A stretch of 64,000 nt of DNA from Pseudomonas sp. sp1636 (GCF_030376615.1 NZ_JARRAB010000005.1:224703-288702); one strand, 5' to 3'; numbered from the stretch's first letter, positions 35,444 through 44,412 are shown. A program made the numbers and translations. Notes: generated by a model from the letters alone, not told the origin.

Positions 35444-35470
35444 GCGCCCCTCTCTGCGGGAGAGGGGCGC
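35444..35470 (-). promoter_or_regulatory. Stem-loop after the polyamine-type binding-protein gene
   Basis: Perfect 11-base stem GCGCCCCTCTC / GAGAGGGGCGC with a 5-base loop, ten bases after the binding-protein stop and 29 before the permease start codon. No T-run follows. Such hairpins usually protect the upstream part of the message and raise binding protein over permease. Confidence 0.7.
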
Positions 35471-35479
35471 CCGCAGGTG

Positions 35480-36553
35480 TTACTTCAACAGCCACTCGTT
35501 GAACTTCTCGCCGAGCGACTCGCCGTAATCCGCCCAGAATTCCGAACTGGCCTGGATGCCTTTATCCAGGTGTGCGGTCGGCAGGTGCGGGGCGGCGGTC
35601 GGATCCATCATCGGCGTGGAGGATTTGCGGGTCGGGCCGTAGGCCACGTCCGGCATGCCGGCCAGCGGCTTGGAGCCGGTGGCGTAGGCGACGAACTTGA
35701 GGGCCAGATCCTTCTTCGGCGAGCCCTTGACGATGGCCCAGGCGTCGAGGTCGTAGACGTGGCCGCCCCAGACGATGACGAAGGGCTTGTTCTCCTGGCG
35801 GATGGCGTCATAGAAACGGCCGTTGGCCGATTGCACCAGCACCGCGCCGCCGTCATTGAGCAGTTGCGGCGCCTGCGACCAGGAGTCGAACCAGACGATG
35901 TCGTTCTTGATCGTGGCCAGTTTGTCGAAGGCGCGCTGCTGGCCCTCCGCGGTGGCCAGTACTTCGTAGACCTCGGCTGGAGCTACCCCGTCGGCCAGCA
36001 GCGCCCACTCCATGTTGACCTGCGGGCGCTTGCGCATGGCGCGCTTGCCGGGGATCTTCGCGGTGTCGAAGAAGTCGGCGATACCCGTCGCCTTGGTGCC
36101 GCCGATAGTCTTCTCGTTGTAGGCGAACACCACCGACCAGACGATGTTGCCGACCGCGCATTCGCTGGCCAGGGCTTCGGGGATGAAGTCTTGGGCGGCG
36201 GGGGTGCCGTCGGCGCCGGGCGGCAGGATGTCATGATCGATGACCTCGAGCAGGCCTTCGGAGCAGGCACGCTCGAGATCGATCACCTCGAAGTCGACCA
36301 CGTCCCACTGGATATTGCCGGACTCGACCTGGGCCTTGATCTCGGCCACGCCGCCGGAGTAGTCCTCGAACAGCACCTTGACCCCGGTGTCTTTCTGGTA
36401 GGGGTCGATGACGTGTTTCTGTTGCGCCGCGCCATAGGCGCCGCCCCAGGAGACCACGGTCAGGCTGTCTGCGGCGCTGGCGGCGAAGCTGGCCGTACCT
36501 AACGCCGCAGCCAAAGCGAATGTGGAAAAGCGGGTGGTCAGTGATCTAGCCAT
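35480..36553 (-). CDS. Polyamine-type periplasmic substrate-binding protein (PotD/PotF-like)
   Basis: 357 aa. Signal peptide STFALAAALGTASFAASAA with cleavage after residue 28 or so, then SLTVVSWGGAYGAAQQKHVI, typical of COG0687 binding proteins, and NIQWDVVDFEVIDLERAC. The ligand cannot be fixed: polyamines, opines and aminophosphonates are all bound by this family. GGAG eight bases upstream of the ATG. Context beside dpkA suggests a basic nitrogenous compound. Confidence 0.9.
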   Translation of the reverse strand: MARSLTTRFSTFALAAALGTASFAASAADSLTVVSWGGAYGAAQQKHVIDPYQKDTGVKVLFEDYSGGVAEIKAQVESGNIQWDVVDFEVIDLERACSEGLLEVIDHDILPPGADGTPAAQDFIPEALASECAVGNIVWSVVFAYNEKTIGGTKATGIADFFDTAKIPGKRAMRKRPQVNMEWALLADGVAPAEVYEVLATAEGQQRAFDKLATIKNDIVWFDSWSQAPQLLNDGGAVLVQSANGRFYDAIRQENKPFVIVWGGHVYDLDAWAIVKGSPKKDLALKFVAYATGSKPLAGMPDVAYGPTRKSSTPMMDPTAAPHLPTAHLDKGIQASSEFWADYGESLGEKFNEWLLK

Positions 36554-36583
36554 TGCTGTGCTCCATTGCTTTTGGTTGTGGGG

Positions 36584-37702
36584 TTATAGCGTCGTCGGGA
36601 TTGCTGGGCGATCCAGCGCCTGACTGTCCTGGGGCAGCCAGGCCAGGGCGGCCTCGTCACTGCTGCTGAACTGCGGGGCCGAGCTGTCGTTCAGGTTCTT
36701 CACCACCAGTTCGGTACCGTCGGCGGTCTCGAAGTGGTAACGGATGTATTCGCCGACATAGTGGCGGGTCACGAAGCGCGCCTTGACCTGATTGCCGGCA
36801 TTGCCGAGGCGGTCGGTGAAGGTGAGTTTCTCCGGGCGGATCGAGACGGTGGTCGGCAGGCCGACTTCGCAACAGTTGGCCTTCAGGCTGCTGACCAGGC
36901 CGCCGTCTTCCAGGCGCACCTCGACAGTGTCGTCGCCGACCGACTCGATGGTGCCCTTGAGCTTGTTGCTCTCGCCGATGAAGTCGGCGACGAACAGGTT
37001 GGCCGGGCGCTCGTAGAGCACATGGGGTGCGGCGCATTGCTGGACGATGCCGTTCTCGAACACGGCGATGCGGTCGCTCATGGTCAGGGCTTCGGTCTGG
37101 TCGTGGGTGACGTAGATCACCGTGAAACCGAGCTGCTCGTGCAGGCGCTTGATCTCGAACTGCATCTGCTCGCGCAGCTTCTTGTCGAGGGCACCGAGCG
37201 GCTCGTCCATCAACACGATGTCCGGGGCGAAGATCAGCGCGCGGGCCAGGGCCACGCGTTGGCGCTGGCCTCCGGACAGTTGTCCGGGAAAACGGTTGCC
37301 GAACTCCAGCAGCTCGACCAGGGACAGGTACTCGTCGACCTTGGCGTTGATTTCGGCTTTGGGCAGTTTGCGGATTTTCAGCGGGTAGGCGAGGTTTTCG
37401 CGCAGGGTCATGTGCGGGAACAGGGCGTACTGCTGGAACACCATGCCGATGTTGCGCGCGTAGGGCGCGATGCTGGTGACCGAGCGGCCGTTGATCAGGA
37501 TTTCGCCGCTGGTCACGTCCTCGAAGCCGGCGAGCATCATCAGGCAAGTGGTCTTGCCCGAGCCGGAGGGGCCGAGCAGGGTGATGAATTCGCCCCTGGC
37601 TACCTCCAGGTTGAAATCCTTGACCACCAGGGTCTTGTGGTCGTAGGTCTTCTTGACGTTGGTGAATTGCAGAAACGCCGAGTCACTAGCTTGCGCAGCC
37701 AT
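36584..37702 (-). CDS. Polyamine-type ABC transporter ATP-binding protein (PotA/PotG-like)
   Basis: 372 aa. Walker A GPSGSGKTT, Q-loop VFQQYALFPHM, signature LSGGQRQRVALARAL, Walker B DIVLMDEPLGALD and the switch His in YVTHDQTEAL, followed by a C-terminal TOBE domain (VSIRPEKLTF, RYHFETADGTELVVK). This is the COG3842 branch that energises PotBC-type permeases. GGAGG precedes the ATG at 37702 closely; an in-frame GTG at 37714 would add four residues. It is separated by 142 bases from dpkA, on the same strand. Confidence 0.92.
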   Translation of the reverse strand: MAAQASDSAFLQFTNVKKTYDHKTLVVKDFNLEVARGEFITLLGPSGSGKTTCLMMLAGFEDVTSGEILINGRSVTSIAPYARNIGMVFQQYALFPHMTLRENLAYPLKIRKLPKAEINAKVDEYLSLVELLEFGNRFPGQLSGGQRQRVALARALIFAPDIVLMDEPLGALDKKLREQMQFEIKRLHEQLGFTVIYVTHDQTEALTMSDRIAVFENGIVQQCAAPHVLYERPANLFVADFIGESNKLKGTIESVGDDTVEVRLEDGGLVSSLKANCCEVGLPTTVSIRPEKLTFTDRLGNAGNQVKARFVTRHYVGEYIRYHFETADGTELVVKNLNDSSAPQFSSSDEAALAWLPQDSQALDRPAIPTTL

Positions 37703-37844
37703 AAGCCTCCTCACCTGCCCGTGAGCCGGATCGGCGGGCGCGGCGGGGTATGCCCCGGCGCCGGCGCGATCCCTGTCAGTGCGTGCTTTTAAGCCTAGTT
37801 CAGGTTGGCATTTGCGCGAGCTCTGGTGATGGCCAGTGGCTCCG

Positions 37845-38873
37845 TCAGGCGGGCCCGGCGGCCAGTCGGCGCAGTTTGTCCAGCTCTGCGGCCGGCAGGC
37901 GGATGCCCTGGCGCAGCGATTCTGCGCGCTGGCGGTAGCGGCGGTCGCCCGGCTGGCGCGTTTGTCCGGCGTCGTGCATGCGCCCGATCAGCTGTTCGCA
38001 GCGCTCGGCGAAGTTGCGCCCGGCGCCCAGGCTGGGGTCGATGACGATCAGCAGCTGGCCGGTCCAGGGCGTCTGGGCGCCGGGATGGCCCGACCAGTCG
38101 AACTCGAAGGAGAAGTTGCCGCCGGTCAGGGCTGCCGCCAGCAGTTCGACCATCATCGACAGCGCCGAACCCTTGTAGCCGCCGAACGGCAGCAGCGCGC
38201 CGCCATCGAGGATTGCCTTGGGCTCGCGGGTCGGCTGGCCCTGGCGGTCGACGCCATAGCCCTCGGGCAACTGCCGGCCTTCGCGGGCGGCGATCTGCAC
38301 GTCGCCGTTGGCGATGGCGCTGGTGGCCAGGTCGAACACCAGCGGCTGGCCGTTCGCGCGCGGGGCGGCGAAGGCGATCGGGTTGGTGCCGAACAGCGCG
38401 CTGTGGCCGCCGTGGGGCACCACGCAGGCGAAGCTGTTGACGAACGACAGGGCGACCAGGCCCTGCTCGGCGAAGGGTTCCACATCCGGCCAGAGGGCGG
38501 CGAAGTGGTGCGAGTTGCGGATCGCCAGCAGGGCGATGCCGGCGCTACGGGCCTTGGCTTCGAGCAGCGGACGGGCGGCGGCCAGGGCCGGCTGGGCGAA
38601 GCCGCCGCGGGCATCGACGGCGACGAAGGCCGGCGCCAGGTCCTCGACCCGGGGTTCGGCCTGGCCGTCTACCCAGCCGCTGGCCAGGCTCGACAGGTAG
38701 CCGGGGATACGGAATATGCCGTGGCTGTCGGCGCCGTCGCGCTGGGCGCTGGCACAGTTGTGCGCCAGGCAGCGGGCGACCTCGGCGGAGGTGCCGTGGC
38801 CCTGGAAAATGGCGGCGAGCAGGTCGCTCAGCTCGGCAAAGCCGATGGTTTCCTGCGGAGGGGCGGCGGTCAT
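37845..38873 (-). CDS. dpkA: Delta1-piperideine-2-carboxylate reductase (Ldh2/malate dehydrogenase family)
   Basis: 342 aa of the NAD(P)H-dependent Ldh2 family. Catalytic/nucleotide strings: DSHGIFRIPGYLSSL, LLAIRNSHHFAALWPDVEPF (conserved His), VPHGGHSALFGTNPIAFAAP and GGYKGSALSMMVELLAAALTG. The family includes malate, ureidoglycolate and piperideine-2-carboxylate reductases; the neighbours decide the call. The opposite operon has an RpiR-type regulator, amino-acid transporter and D-amino-acid dehydrogenase in the order I recall for the P. putida D-lysine locus, where DpkA makes L-pipecolate from the cyclic imine. AGGAG precedes the ATG. Confidence 0.8.
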   Translation of the reverse strand: MTAAPPQETIGFAELSDLLAAIFQGHGTSAEVARCLAHNCASAQRDGADSHGIFRIPGYLSSLASGWVDGQAEPRVEDLAPAFVAVDARGGFAQPALAAARPLLEAKARSAGIALLAIRNSHHFAALWPDVEPFAEQGLVALSFVNSFACVVPHGGHSALFGTNPIAFAAPRANGQPLVFDLATSAIANGDVQIAAREGRQLPEGYGVDRQGQPTREPKAILDGGALLPFGGYKGSALSMMVELLAAALTGGNFSFEFDWSGHPGAQTPWTGQLLIVIDPSLGAGRNFAERCEQLIGRMHDAGQTRQPGDRRYRQRAESLRQGIRLPAAELDKLRRLAAGPA

Positions 38874-38931
38874 GCGGATTTCTCCTGCGGTTGTCTTAGG
38901 GGTTGCTCACTATCTGATCAATGCCAGTTAT

Positions 38932-38956
38932 CTGTCAAATGTTGACGTCATGACAG
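38932..38956. promoter_or_regulatory. Candidate operator between dpkA and the RpiR-type regulator gene
   Basis: Perfect half-sites CTGTCA (38932-38937) and TGACAG (38951-38956) flank a core containing the palindrome GACGTC. It lies in the 119-base divergent region, well placed to control both directions. Likely bound by the adjacent regulator, by inference. Confidence 0.45.
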
Positions 38957-38992
38957 AAAACATTCATTTTAATCGTGAACGGGGAGTCACAG

Positions 38993-39883
38993 ATGAATCA
39001 ATCGATCAAACAACGTCTCGAGAATAGCCTGGAACACTCGGCGGCCTCCGGCCGGGCGCTGGCCCATTACATGCTGGCCAACCTGCACGAGTTGCCGTTC
39101 CAGACCTCGGCCGCCATCGCCGACAAGCTCGGCGTCAGCGAGTCCACGGTCGGGCGTTTCTGCCGCTCGCTGGGCTATCCCCATTTCAAGGCGCTGAAGA
39201 ACGATCTCAAGGACGACCTGGGCGACAGCCCCTGGCTGATCGGCGATCGGCTCAAGGAGTTCCAGCGCCAGGGCGGCGAGGAGGGCCAGGGCCGTTCGCA
39301 CAGCCTGGAGTTGGAGATCGCCGGCCTGGTGCAGGTCTACGAGCACAGCCGCAGCCCGCAGTGGCAGGCGGTGGCCAAGCGCCTGGCGACTGCCCCGCGG
39401 GTGTTCGTCGCCGGTTTCCAGACCGAACGCGGTATCGCCGTGTCGGCGGTGCACCTGCTGCAGTACCTGCGCGACGGCGTGCAACTGGTCGACGGCGCCT
39501 CGGGCCACTTCGGCGAGGTGCTGCTCTGTCCGCCGCAGCAGGCCTGCCTGCTGGTGTTCGAGGCGCGCCGCTATTCGCGTCACGCCCAGCTGCTGTGCCG
39601 CAAGGCGCGCGAGGCCGGGATCAAGGTGACCCTGGTCACCGACCCCTATTGCGACTGGGCCGACAGCCATGCCGACGAGGTGCTGCGGGTGCCCACCGAT
39701 ATCAAGCTGTTCTGGGAGTCGACGGCGGCGATGCTGTCGCTGGTTCATCTGTTGATCAACGAGGTGTTCCGCCACCTGGGACCCGAAGTCGAGGCGCGCT
39801 TGGAAGCCACGGCCGCGCTGCATAACGAGTTTGTCGGCTACACCACGTCGCCGGGATTCAGCAAAAACCATCAAAAACCATAA
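38993..39883 (+). CDS. MurR/RpiR-family transcriptional regulator
   Basis: 296 aa. The N-terminal HTH_6 domain (ALAHYMLANLHELPFQTSAA, IADKLGVSESTVGRFCRSLG, YPHFKALKNDL) is followed by a C-terminal SIS sugar-isomerase-fold domain (RVFVAGFQTERGIAVSAVHL, EAGIKVTLVTDPYCDWADSH). It probably senses D-lysine or a derived metabolite and controls the divergent dpkA and its own operon. GGGGAG seven bases upstream sets the ATG at 38993. It is the first gene of a seven-gene strand run to 44388. Confidence 0.88.
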   Translation: MNQSIKQRLENSLEHSAASGRALAHYMLANLHELPFQTSAAIADKLGVSESTVGRFCRSLGYPHFKALKNDLKDDLGDSPWLIGDRLKEFQRQGGEEGQGRSHSLELEIAGLVQVYEHSRSPQWQAVAKRLATAPRVFVAGFQTERGIAVSAVHLLQYLRDGVQLVDGASGHFGEVLLCPPQQACLLVFEARRYSRHAQLLCRKAREAGIKVTLVTDPYCDWADSHADEVLRVPTDIKLFWESTAAMLSLVHLLINEVFRHLGPEVEARLEATAALHNEFVGYTTSPGFSKNHQKP

Positions 39884-39902
39884 CAACAAGTAGAGGTGCA
39901 TG

Positions 39903-40661
39903 ATGAATCGAGTAAAGAGCTTGGCCACCGCTTGCGTCCTGTTGATCGGCGGCCTAGGCGCCGCCCAGGCGCAGTCGCTGCGGATCGCCACCGAGGGCGC
40001 CTACCCGCCCTTCAACTACGTGGATTCGAACAATGAACTGCACGGCTTCGACGTCGACATCGCCAAGGCGCTGTGCGCCAAGATGCAGGTCGAGTGCACC
40101 TTGGTCGCCCAGGACTGGGACGGCATCATTCCGGCCCTGATGGCCAAGAAGTTCGACGCCGTGGTGGCCTCCATGGTGGTCACCGAGGAACGCCAGAAGC
40201 AGATCGGCTTCACCGACCGCTACTACCGCACCCGCCTGGCCGTGGCGGTGCCGAACGATTCCAGCCTGGCCGATACCCTGCCGGCGACCCTGGACGGCAA
40301 GGTGGTCGGCGCGCAGTCTTCGTCGACCCAGAGCATCTACGCAGAGGACGTCTATGGCGCGGCCGGGGCCGAGGTCAAGCTCTACCCGACCCAGGACGAC
40401 GCCAACAGCGACCTGGCCAACGGCCGCCTGGATGCGGTGGTCAACGACAAGTTCCCGCTGCTCGACTGGCTGGCCAAGACCGGCAAGGACTGCTGCAAGC
40501 TGCTCGGCGATATCCAGGGCAGCGACGACGATGTGGCCATCGCCGTGCGCCAGGACGACCAGGCGCTGCGCGAGCGGCTGAACCAGGCGCTGGCCGAGAT
40601 CCGCGCCGACGGCACCTACCAGCAGATCGTCAGCCGTTACTTCGAATTCGACATCTACTGA
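39903..40661 (+). CDS. Amino-acid ABC transporter substrate-binding protein (basic amino acid type)
   Basis: 252 aa. Signal peptide (NRVKSLATACVLLIGGLGAA, cleavage near residue 23), then SLRIATEGAYPPFNYVDSNN and LHGFDVDIAKALCAKMQVEC, the SBP_bac_3 pattern of LAO/HisJ/ArtJ proteins. QDWDGIIPALMAKKFDAVVA and RDQ-type ligand regions are conserved. Binding of lysine-like ligands is inferred from context. GAGG six bases before the second of two adjacent ATGs. A strong stem-loop follows the stop. Confidence 0.92.
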   Translation: MNRVKSLATACVLLIGGLGAAQAQSLRIATEGAYPPFNYVDSNNELHGFDVDIAKALCAKMQVECTLVAQDWDGIIPALMAKKFDAVVASMVVTEERQKQIGFTDRYYRTRLAVAVPNDSSLADTLPATLDGKVVGAQSSSTQSIYAEDVYGAAGAEVKLYPTQDDANSDLANGRLDAVVNDKFPLLDWLAKTGKDCCKLLGDIQGSDDDVAIAVRQDDQALRERLNQALAEIRADGTYQQIVSRYFEFDIY

Positions 40662-40674
40662 TCGAGCCGGCGCA

Positions 40675-40713
40675 CCGGCCCGCGCTCGCCACCCGAGGGT
40701 GGCCGCGGGCCGG
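40675..40713 (+). promoter_or_regulatory. Long stem-loop after the amino-acid binding-protein gene
   Basis: Outer arms CCGGCCCGCG / CGCGGGCCGG (10 bp) and inner arms CCACCC / GGGTGG around a GA turn. It lies 14 bases after the binding-protein stop and 45 before the permease start. No T-run: likely RNA stabiliser or partial terminator setting binding-protein excess. Confidence 0.75.
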
Positions 40714-40757
40714 GCAAGCGTCATCCTGCCTGAACCGCCAATTCCGGGGTTGCGACC

Positions 40758-41477
40758 ATGTTCGAACCTTTCTCTCTGCTGCTGTTCGGCGACGGTGGCT
40801 GGGGCCTGGCCCTGCTCGCCGGCGCCCTGGTGACCATCGCCCTGGCCCTGTGCTGCCTGCCCCTGGGGCTGCCGCTGGGCCTGCTGGTGGCGGTCGCGGC
40901 GCGCTCGAACAAGCGCCTGCCGCGGGCCCTGTCGACCCTGTTCGCCACCGTGTTTCGCGGCCTGCCCGAGCTGCTCACCCTGTTGATCGTCTACTACGGT
41001 TGCCAGATCGGCCTGCAGAAGCTGCTGGCCTCCTGGGGCTACAGCAGCGAAGTCAGCATCAATGCCTTCGCCGCCGCGGTGATCGCCTTCGGCCTGGTGT
41101 TCGCCGCGTTCTCCAGCCAGGTCTGGCTGGCGGCCTTCAAGACCGTCGGCAAGGGCCAGTACGAGGCGGCCAGCGTGCTCGGCCTGTCGCGCTGGCAGGC
41201 CTTTCGCAAGGTGATCCTGCCGCAGCTGGTGCGGGTCTCCCTGCCGGGGCTGTCGAATAACTGGCTGACCCTGCTCAAGGACACCTCGCTGGTGTCGACC
41301 ATCTCCCTGGTCGACCTGATGCGCCAGACCAACCTGGCGGTGAGCGCGACCAAGGAACCCATGTTGTTCTATTTCGCCGCCTGCCTGCTGTACCTGTTCT
41401 TCTCGGCGATTTCCGGGCGGCTGTTCAGCTTCGCGGAAAAACACTACAGCTACGGCCAGCGGAGTGCCCAGCCATGA
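40758..41477 (+). CDS. Amino-acid ABC transporter permease 1 (HisQ-like)
   Basis: 239 aa with about five helices. It begins MFEPFSLLLFGDGGWGLALL, and VFRGLPELLTLLIVYYGCQ plus the EAA loop KGQYEAASVLGLSRWQAFRK are diagnostic of HisQ/ArtQ permeases. It pairs with the next permease, with which it overlaps by four bases (ATGA). Confidence 0.92.
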   Translation: MFEPFSLLLFGDGGWGLALLAGALVTIALALCCLPLGLPLGLLVAVAARSNKRLPRALSTLFATVFRGLPELLTLLIVYYGCQIGLQKLLASWGYSSEVSINAFAAAVIAFGLVFAAFSSQVWLAAFKTVGKGQYEAASVLGLSRWQAFRKVILPQLVRVSLPGLSNNWLTLLKDTSLVSTISLVDLMRQTNLAVSATKEPMLFYFAACLLYLFFSAISGRLFSFAEKHYSYGQRSAQP

Positions 41478-42187
41478 CTGCCCCCGAGTGGTTGCATCTG
41501 TTCTTCGACCCCGAGCTGTTCGAGCGCTACGGCCTGCGCATGTTCGATGGCCTGCTGGTGACCGCCAAGCTGGTGGCGATCTCCTTCAGCCTGGGCCTGC
41601 TGCTCGGCTTGCTGCTGGCGCTCGGGCGGCTGTCGGGCAACCGCCTGCTGCGTTCGGCGACCTCGGGCTACATCTACTTCTTTCGCGGCTCACCGCTGCT
41701 GGCGCAGCTGTTCATGCTCTATTACGGCCTGGGTTCGCTGCGCGAGCTGTGGCAGGATCTGGGCCTGTGGTGGTTCTTCCGCGACGCCTGGTACTGCGCG
41801 TTGCTGGCCTTCACCCTGAACACCGCGGCCTACCAGGCCGAGATCCTGCGCGGCAGCATTCAGGCGGTGGCTCGCGGTCAGCGCGAGGCCGCAGCGGCCC
41901 TGGGTCTGAGCCGGCGCACCGCCTTCTTCAAGGTGATCCTGCCGCAGTCGCTGCTGATCGCCGTCGGCCCCCTGGGCAACGAGTTGATCCTGATGATCAA
42001 GGCCAGCGCCATCGCCTCGCTGGTGACCATCTACGATCTGATGGGGGTGACCAAGCTGGGCTTCTCGCGCACCTTCGACTTCCAGCTGTACCTGTGGGCG
42101 GCGGTCTTGTACCTGCTGATCGTCGAAATCATCCGCCGTCTGCTGCAGCGTATCGAGGCGCGCCTGGGGCGGCACCTGCATAGCTGA
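41474..42187 (+). CDS. Amino-acid ABC transporter permease 2 (HisM-like)
   Basis: 237 aa. IYFFRGSPLLAQLFMLYYGL and the EAA loop GQREAAAALGLSRRTAFFKV identify a HisM/ArtM-type permease with about five helices. Its start overlaps the stop of permease 1. The C-terminus ends in a basic tail (RRLLQRIEARLGRHLH) on the cytoplasmic side. Confidence 0.92.
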   Translation: MTAPEWLHLFFDPELFERYGLRMFDGLLVTAKLVAISFSLGLLLGLLLALGRLSGNRLLRSATSGYIYFFRGSPLLAQLFMLYYGLGSLRELWQDLGLWWFFRDAWYCALLAFTLNTAAYQAEILRGSIQAVARGQREAAAALGLSRRTAFFKVILPQSLLIAVGPLGNELILMIKASAIASLVTIYDLMGVTKLGFSRTFDFQLYLWAAVLYLLIVEIIRRLLQRIEARLGRHLHS

Positions 42188-42249
42188 TTTCAGGCTATTT
42201 TCGTTAACGGTCGCGCCCGGGCATGCGGGCGCGCGGCAAGGAATTCTGC

Positions 42250-43485
42250 ATGAACTGCGACACTATCGTTCTGGGCGCCGGGATCATCGGCGTGTGTACG
42301 GCTCTCCACCTGCAGGCGCGCGGCCGCCGGGTGACGCTGGTCGACCTCAAGGAGCCGGGCGAAGGCACCAGCTTCGGCAATGCCGGCCTGATCGAGCGTT
42401 CCAGCGTGGTGCCCTACGCCTTCCCCCGGGAGTTCCTGCGGCTGCTGCGCTATGGCCTGAACCGCGAATCGGATGTGCGCTACAGCCCCAGCTACCTGCC
42501 CACGGCAGCGCCCTGGCTGCTGAGTTTCTGGCGTCAGTCGGCGCCCAAGCCGCTGGCCGAGTCGACCCGCGCCCTGCAGCCGCTGATCGAGCGCTGCGTG
42601 CTCGAGCACGACGCCCTGGTCGAACAGGCCGGGCTGGGCCGGCTGATCCGTGCCAACGGCTGGATCGAGGTCTTCCGCTGCCCCCGTGCCCTGCGCCGGG
42701 CCCAGCAGGAGGCCGAGGCGATGCGCGCCTACGGCCTGCACTTCGACCTGCTGGATGGCGCGCAACTGCGCGAACGCGAGCCGAATCTGTCGGGCGAAGT
42801 CTGCGGCGGCGTGCACTGGCTGGATCCGAAGACGGTCAGCGACCCCGGCAACCTGGTCAAGGGCTACGCGGCGCTGTTCGCCTTGCGCGGCGGCCAGGTG
42901 CGCAAGGGCGATGCCCGTTCGTTGCGCCAGAGTCCGGAGGGCTGGCAGCTGCTGACCGCCCAGGGCCTGCTCAGCGCCCGGGAGGTGGTGGTCGCCCTGG
43001 GGCCGGAGTCCAACGAGATCCTGCAGCCGCTGGGCTACCGCATTCCCCTGGGCATCAAGCGCGGCTACCACATGCACTACGCCCACGACCGCGAACTCAG
43101 GCACTCGCTCTGCGACACCCGGGGCGGCTATGTGCTGGCGCCGATGGAGCAGGGCATTCGCCTGACCACCGGCATCGAGTTCGCCGCGCCCGACGCGCCG
43201 GTCAACGAGATCCAGCTGAACCGGGCCGAGGCCCTGGCGCGCAGCATCTTCCCCCTGGGCCGGCGTCTCGAGGCGCAGCCCTGGCTGGGCAAGCGGCCGT
43301 GCCTGCCGGACATGCGCCCGGTGATCGGCCCGGCGCCGCAACACCCCGGCCTCTGGTTCAACTTCGGCCATGCCCACCATGGCCTGACCCTGGGGCCGGT
43401 CAGCGGCCGCCTGCTGGCGGAGATGATGACCGGCGAGCAACCCTTCACCGACCCGGCGCCCTTCAGCGTCGAACGTTTCGCCTAG
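42250..43485 (+). CDS. amaD: FAD-dependent D-amino-acid dehydrogenase (AmaD-like D-lysine oxidase)
   Basis: 411 aa DAO-family flavoprotein. The FAD dinucleotide motif is TIVLGAGIIGVCTALHLQAR, followed by GTSFGNAGLIERSSV as in DadA. C-terminal PVIGPAPQHPGLWFNFGHAH and HGLTLGPVSGRLLAEMMTG complete the fold. In P. putida the gene in this position oxidises D-lysine to 2-keto-6-aminocaproate, which cyclises to the DpkA substrate. I transfer the symbol on gene order and family, not on experiment. AAGGAA precedes the ATG at 42250. Confidence 0.78.
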   Translation: MNCDTIVLGAGIIGVCTALHLQARGRRVTLVDLKEPGEGTSFGNAGLIERSSVVPYAFPREFLRLLRYGLNRESDVRYSPSYLPTAAPWLLSFWRQSAPKPLAESTRALQPLIERCVLEHDALVEQAGLGRLIRANGWIEVFRCPRALRRAQQEAEAMRAYGLHFDLLDGAQLREREPNLSGEVCGGVHWLDPKTVSDPGNLVKGYAALFALRGGQVRKGDARSLRQSPEGWQLLTAQGLLSAREVVVALGPESNEILQPLGYRIPLGIKRGYHMHYAHDRELRHSLCDTRGGYVLAPMEQGIRLTTGIEFAAPDAPVNEIQLNRAEALARSIFPLGRRLEAQPWLGKRPCLPDMRPVIGPAPQHPGLWFNFGHAHHGLTLGPVSGRLLAEMMTGEQPFTDPAPFSVERFA

Positions 43486-43584
43486 GCGGCGACCAATAGC
43501 GCTGCCCCACACAACAATAAACGCCAGTCGTGCCGCCCGGATTTGCCGGCGTGGGCGAGCTGGCCGCAATGGGAGACAACTCGC

Positions 43585-44388
43585 ATGCTTTCGTTTAGCC
43601 GTCAGATCGACGCAATCGCGCCCACCCGCCACCTGGCCCAGGCCGCTACGCGTGGCGGGCCGGCCGTGGAGATTCAGGGCCTGAACAAATGGTACGGCCC
43701 CTTCCAGGTGCTGCACGACATCGACCTGAGCGTGCAGGCCGGCGAGCGCATCGTGCTGTGCGGGCCCTCGGGTTCGGGCAAGTCGACCCTGATCCGCTGC
43801 ATCAACCGCCTGGAGATCGCCGAGCAGGGGCGCATCCTGGTCGAGGGCAGCGACTTGTCCAAGGACAGCCCGCAGGCGGCCAAGGTGCGCCGGGAGATCG
43901 GCATGGTGTTCCAGCATTTCAACCTGTTCCCGCACATGAGCGTGCTGGACAACTGCAGCCTGGCGCCGATCAGCGTGCACGGCCTGAGCCGTGCTGCCGC
44001 AGTGGAGCGGGCGAGGCATTACCTGGCCAAGGTCGGCATCGAAAACCAGGCGGACAAGTACCCCGGCCAGCTCTCCGGCGGCCAGCAACAGCGCGTGGCC
44101 ATCGCCCGGGCGCTGTGCATGCAGCCGCGGATCATGCTGTTCGACGAGCCGACCTCGGCGCTCGACCCGGAGATGGTCAGCGAGGTGCTGGATGTGATGG
44201 TCAAGCTGGCCGACAGCGGCATGACCATGCTCTGCGTCACCCACGAGATGGGCTTCGCCCGCCAGGTGGCGCAGCGCGTGCTGTTCCTCGACGGCGGGCG
44301 CATCGTCGAGGACAGCCCGCCCGAGACCTTCTTCAATGCACCGAAGAGCCCGCGGGCGCAGGCCTTCCTGAACCAGATCCTGCACTGA
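43585..44388 (+). CDS. Amino-acid ABC transporter ATP-binding protein (HisP/GlnQ-like)
   Basis: 267 aa. Walker [12 protein letters not shown]-loop [12 protein letters not shown], signature [15 protein letters not shown], Walker [16 protein letters not shown] and switch His in [11 protein letters not shown]. An N-terminal extension of about 28 residues ([19 protein letters not shown]) precedes the core [17 protein letters not shown] eight bases upstream fixes 43585. It completes the importer whose other parts are at 39903-42187; the dehydrogenase gene sits between them. Confidence 0.93.
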   Translation: MLSFSRQIDAIAPTRHLAQAATRGGPAVEIQGLNKWYGPFQVLHDIDLSVQAGERIVLCGPSGSGKSTLIRCINRLEIAEQGRILVEGSDLSKDSPQAAKVRREIGMVFQHFNLFPHMSVLDNCSLAPISVHGLSRAAAVERARHYLAKVGIENQADKYPGQLSGGQQQRVAIARALCMQPRIMLFDEPTSALDPEMVSEVLDVMVKLADSGMTMLCVTHEMGFARQVAQRVLFLDGGRIVEDSPPETFFNAPKSPRAQAFLNQILH

Positions 44389-44412
44389 GCCGGCCCCTGG
44401 CTCAGAGCCCGA

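Noticed and set aside
42190..44385. Long open frame on the minus strand opposite amaD and the ABC ATPase (731 codons)
   Set aside because: It is antisense to two genes with full family motifs; its translation is His/Gln/Arg/Ala-rich low-complexity typical of shadow frames in GC-rich DNA.
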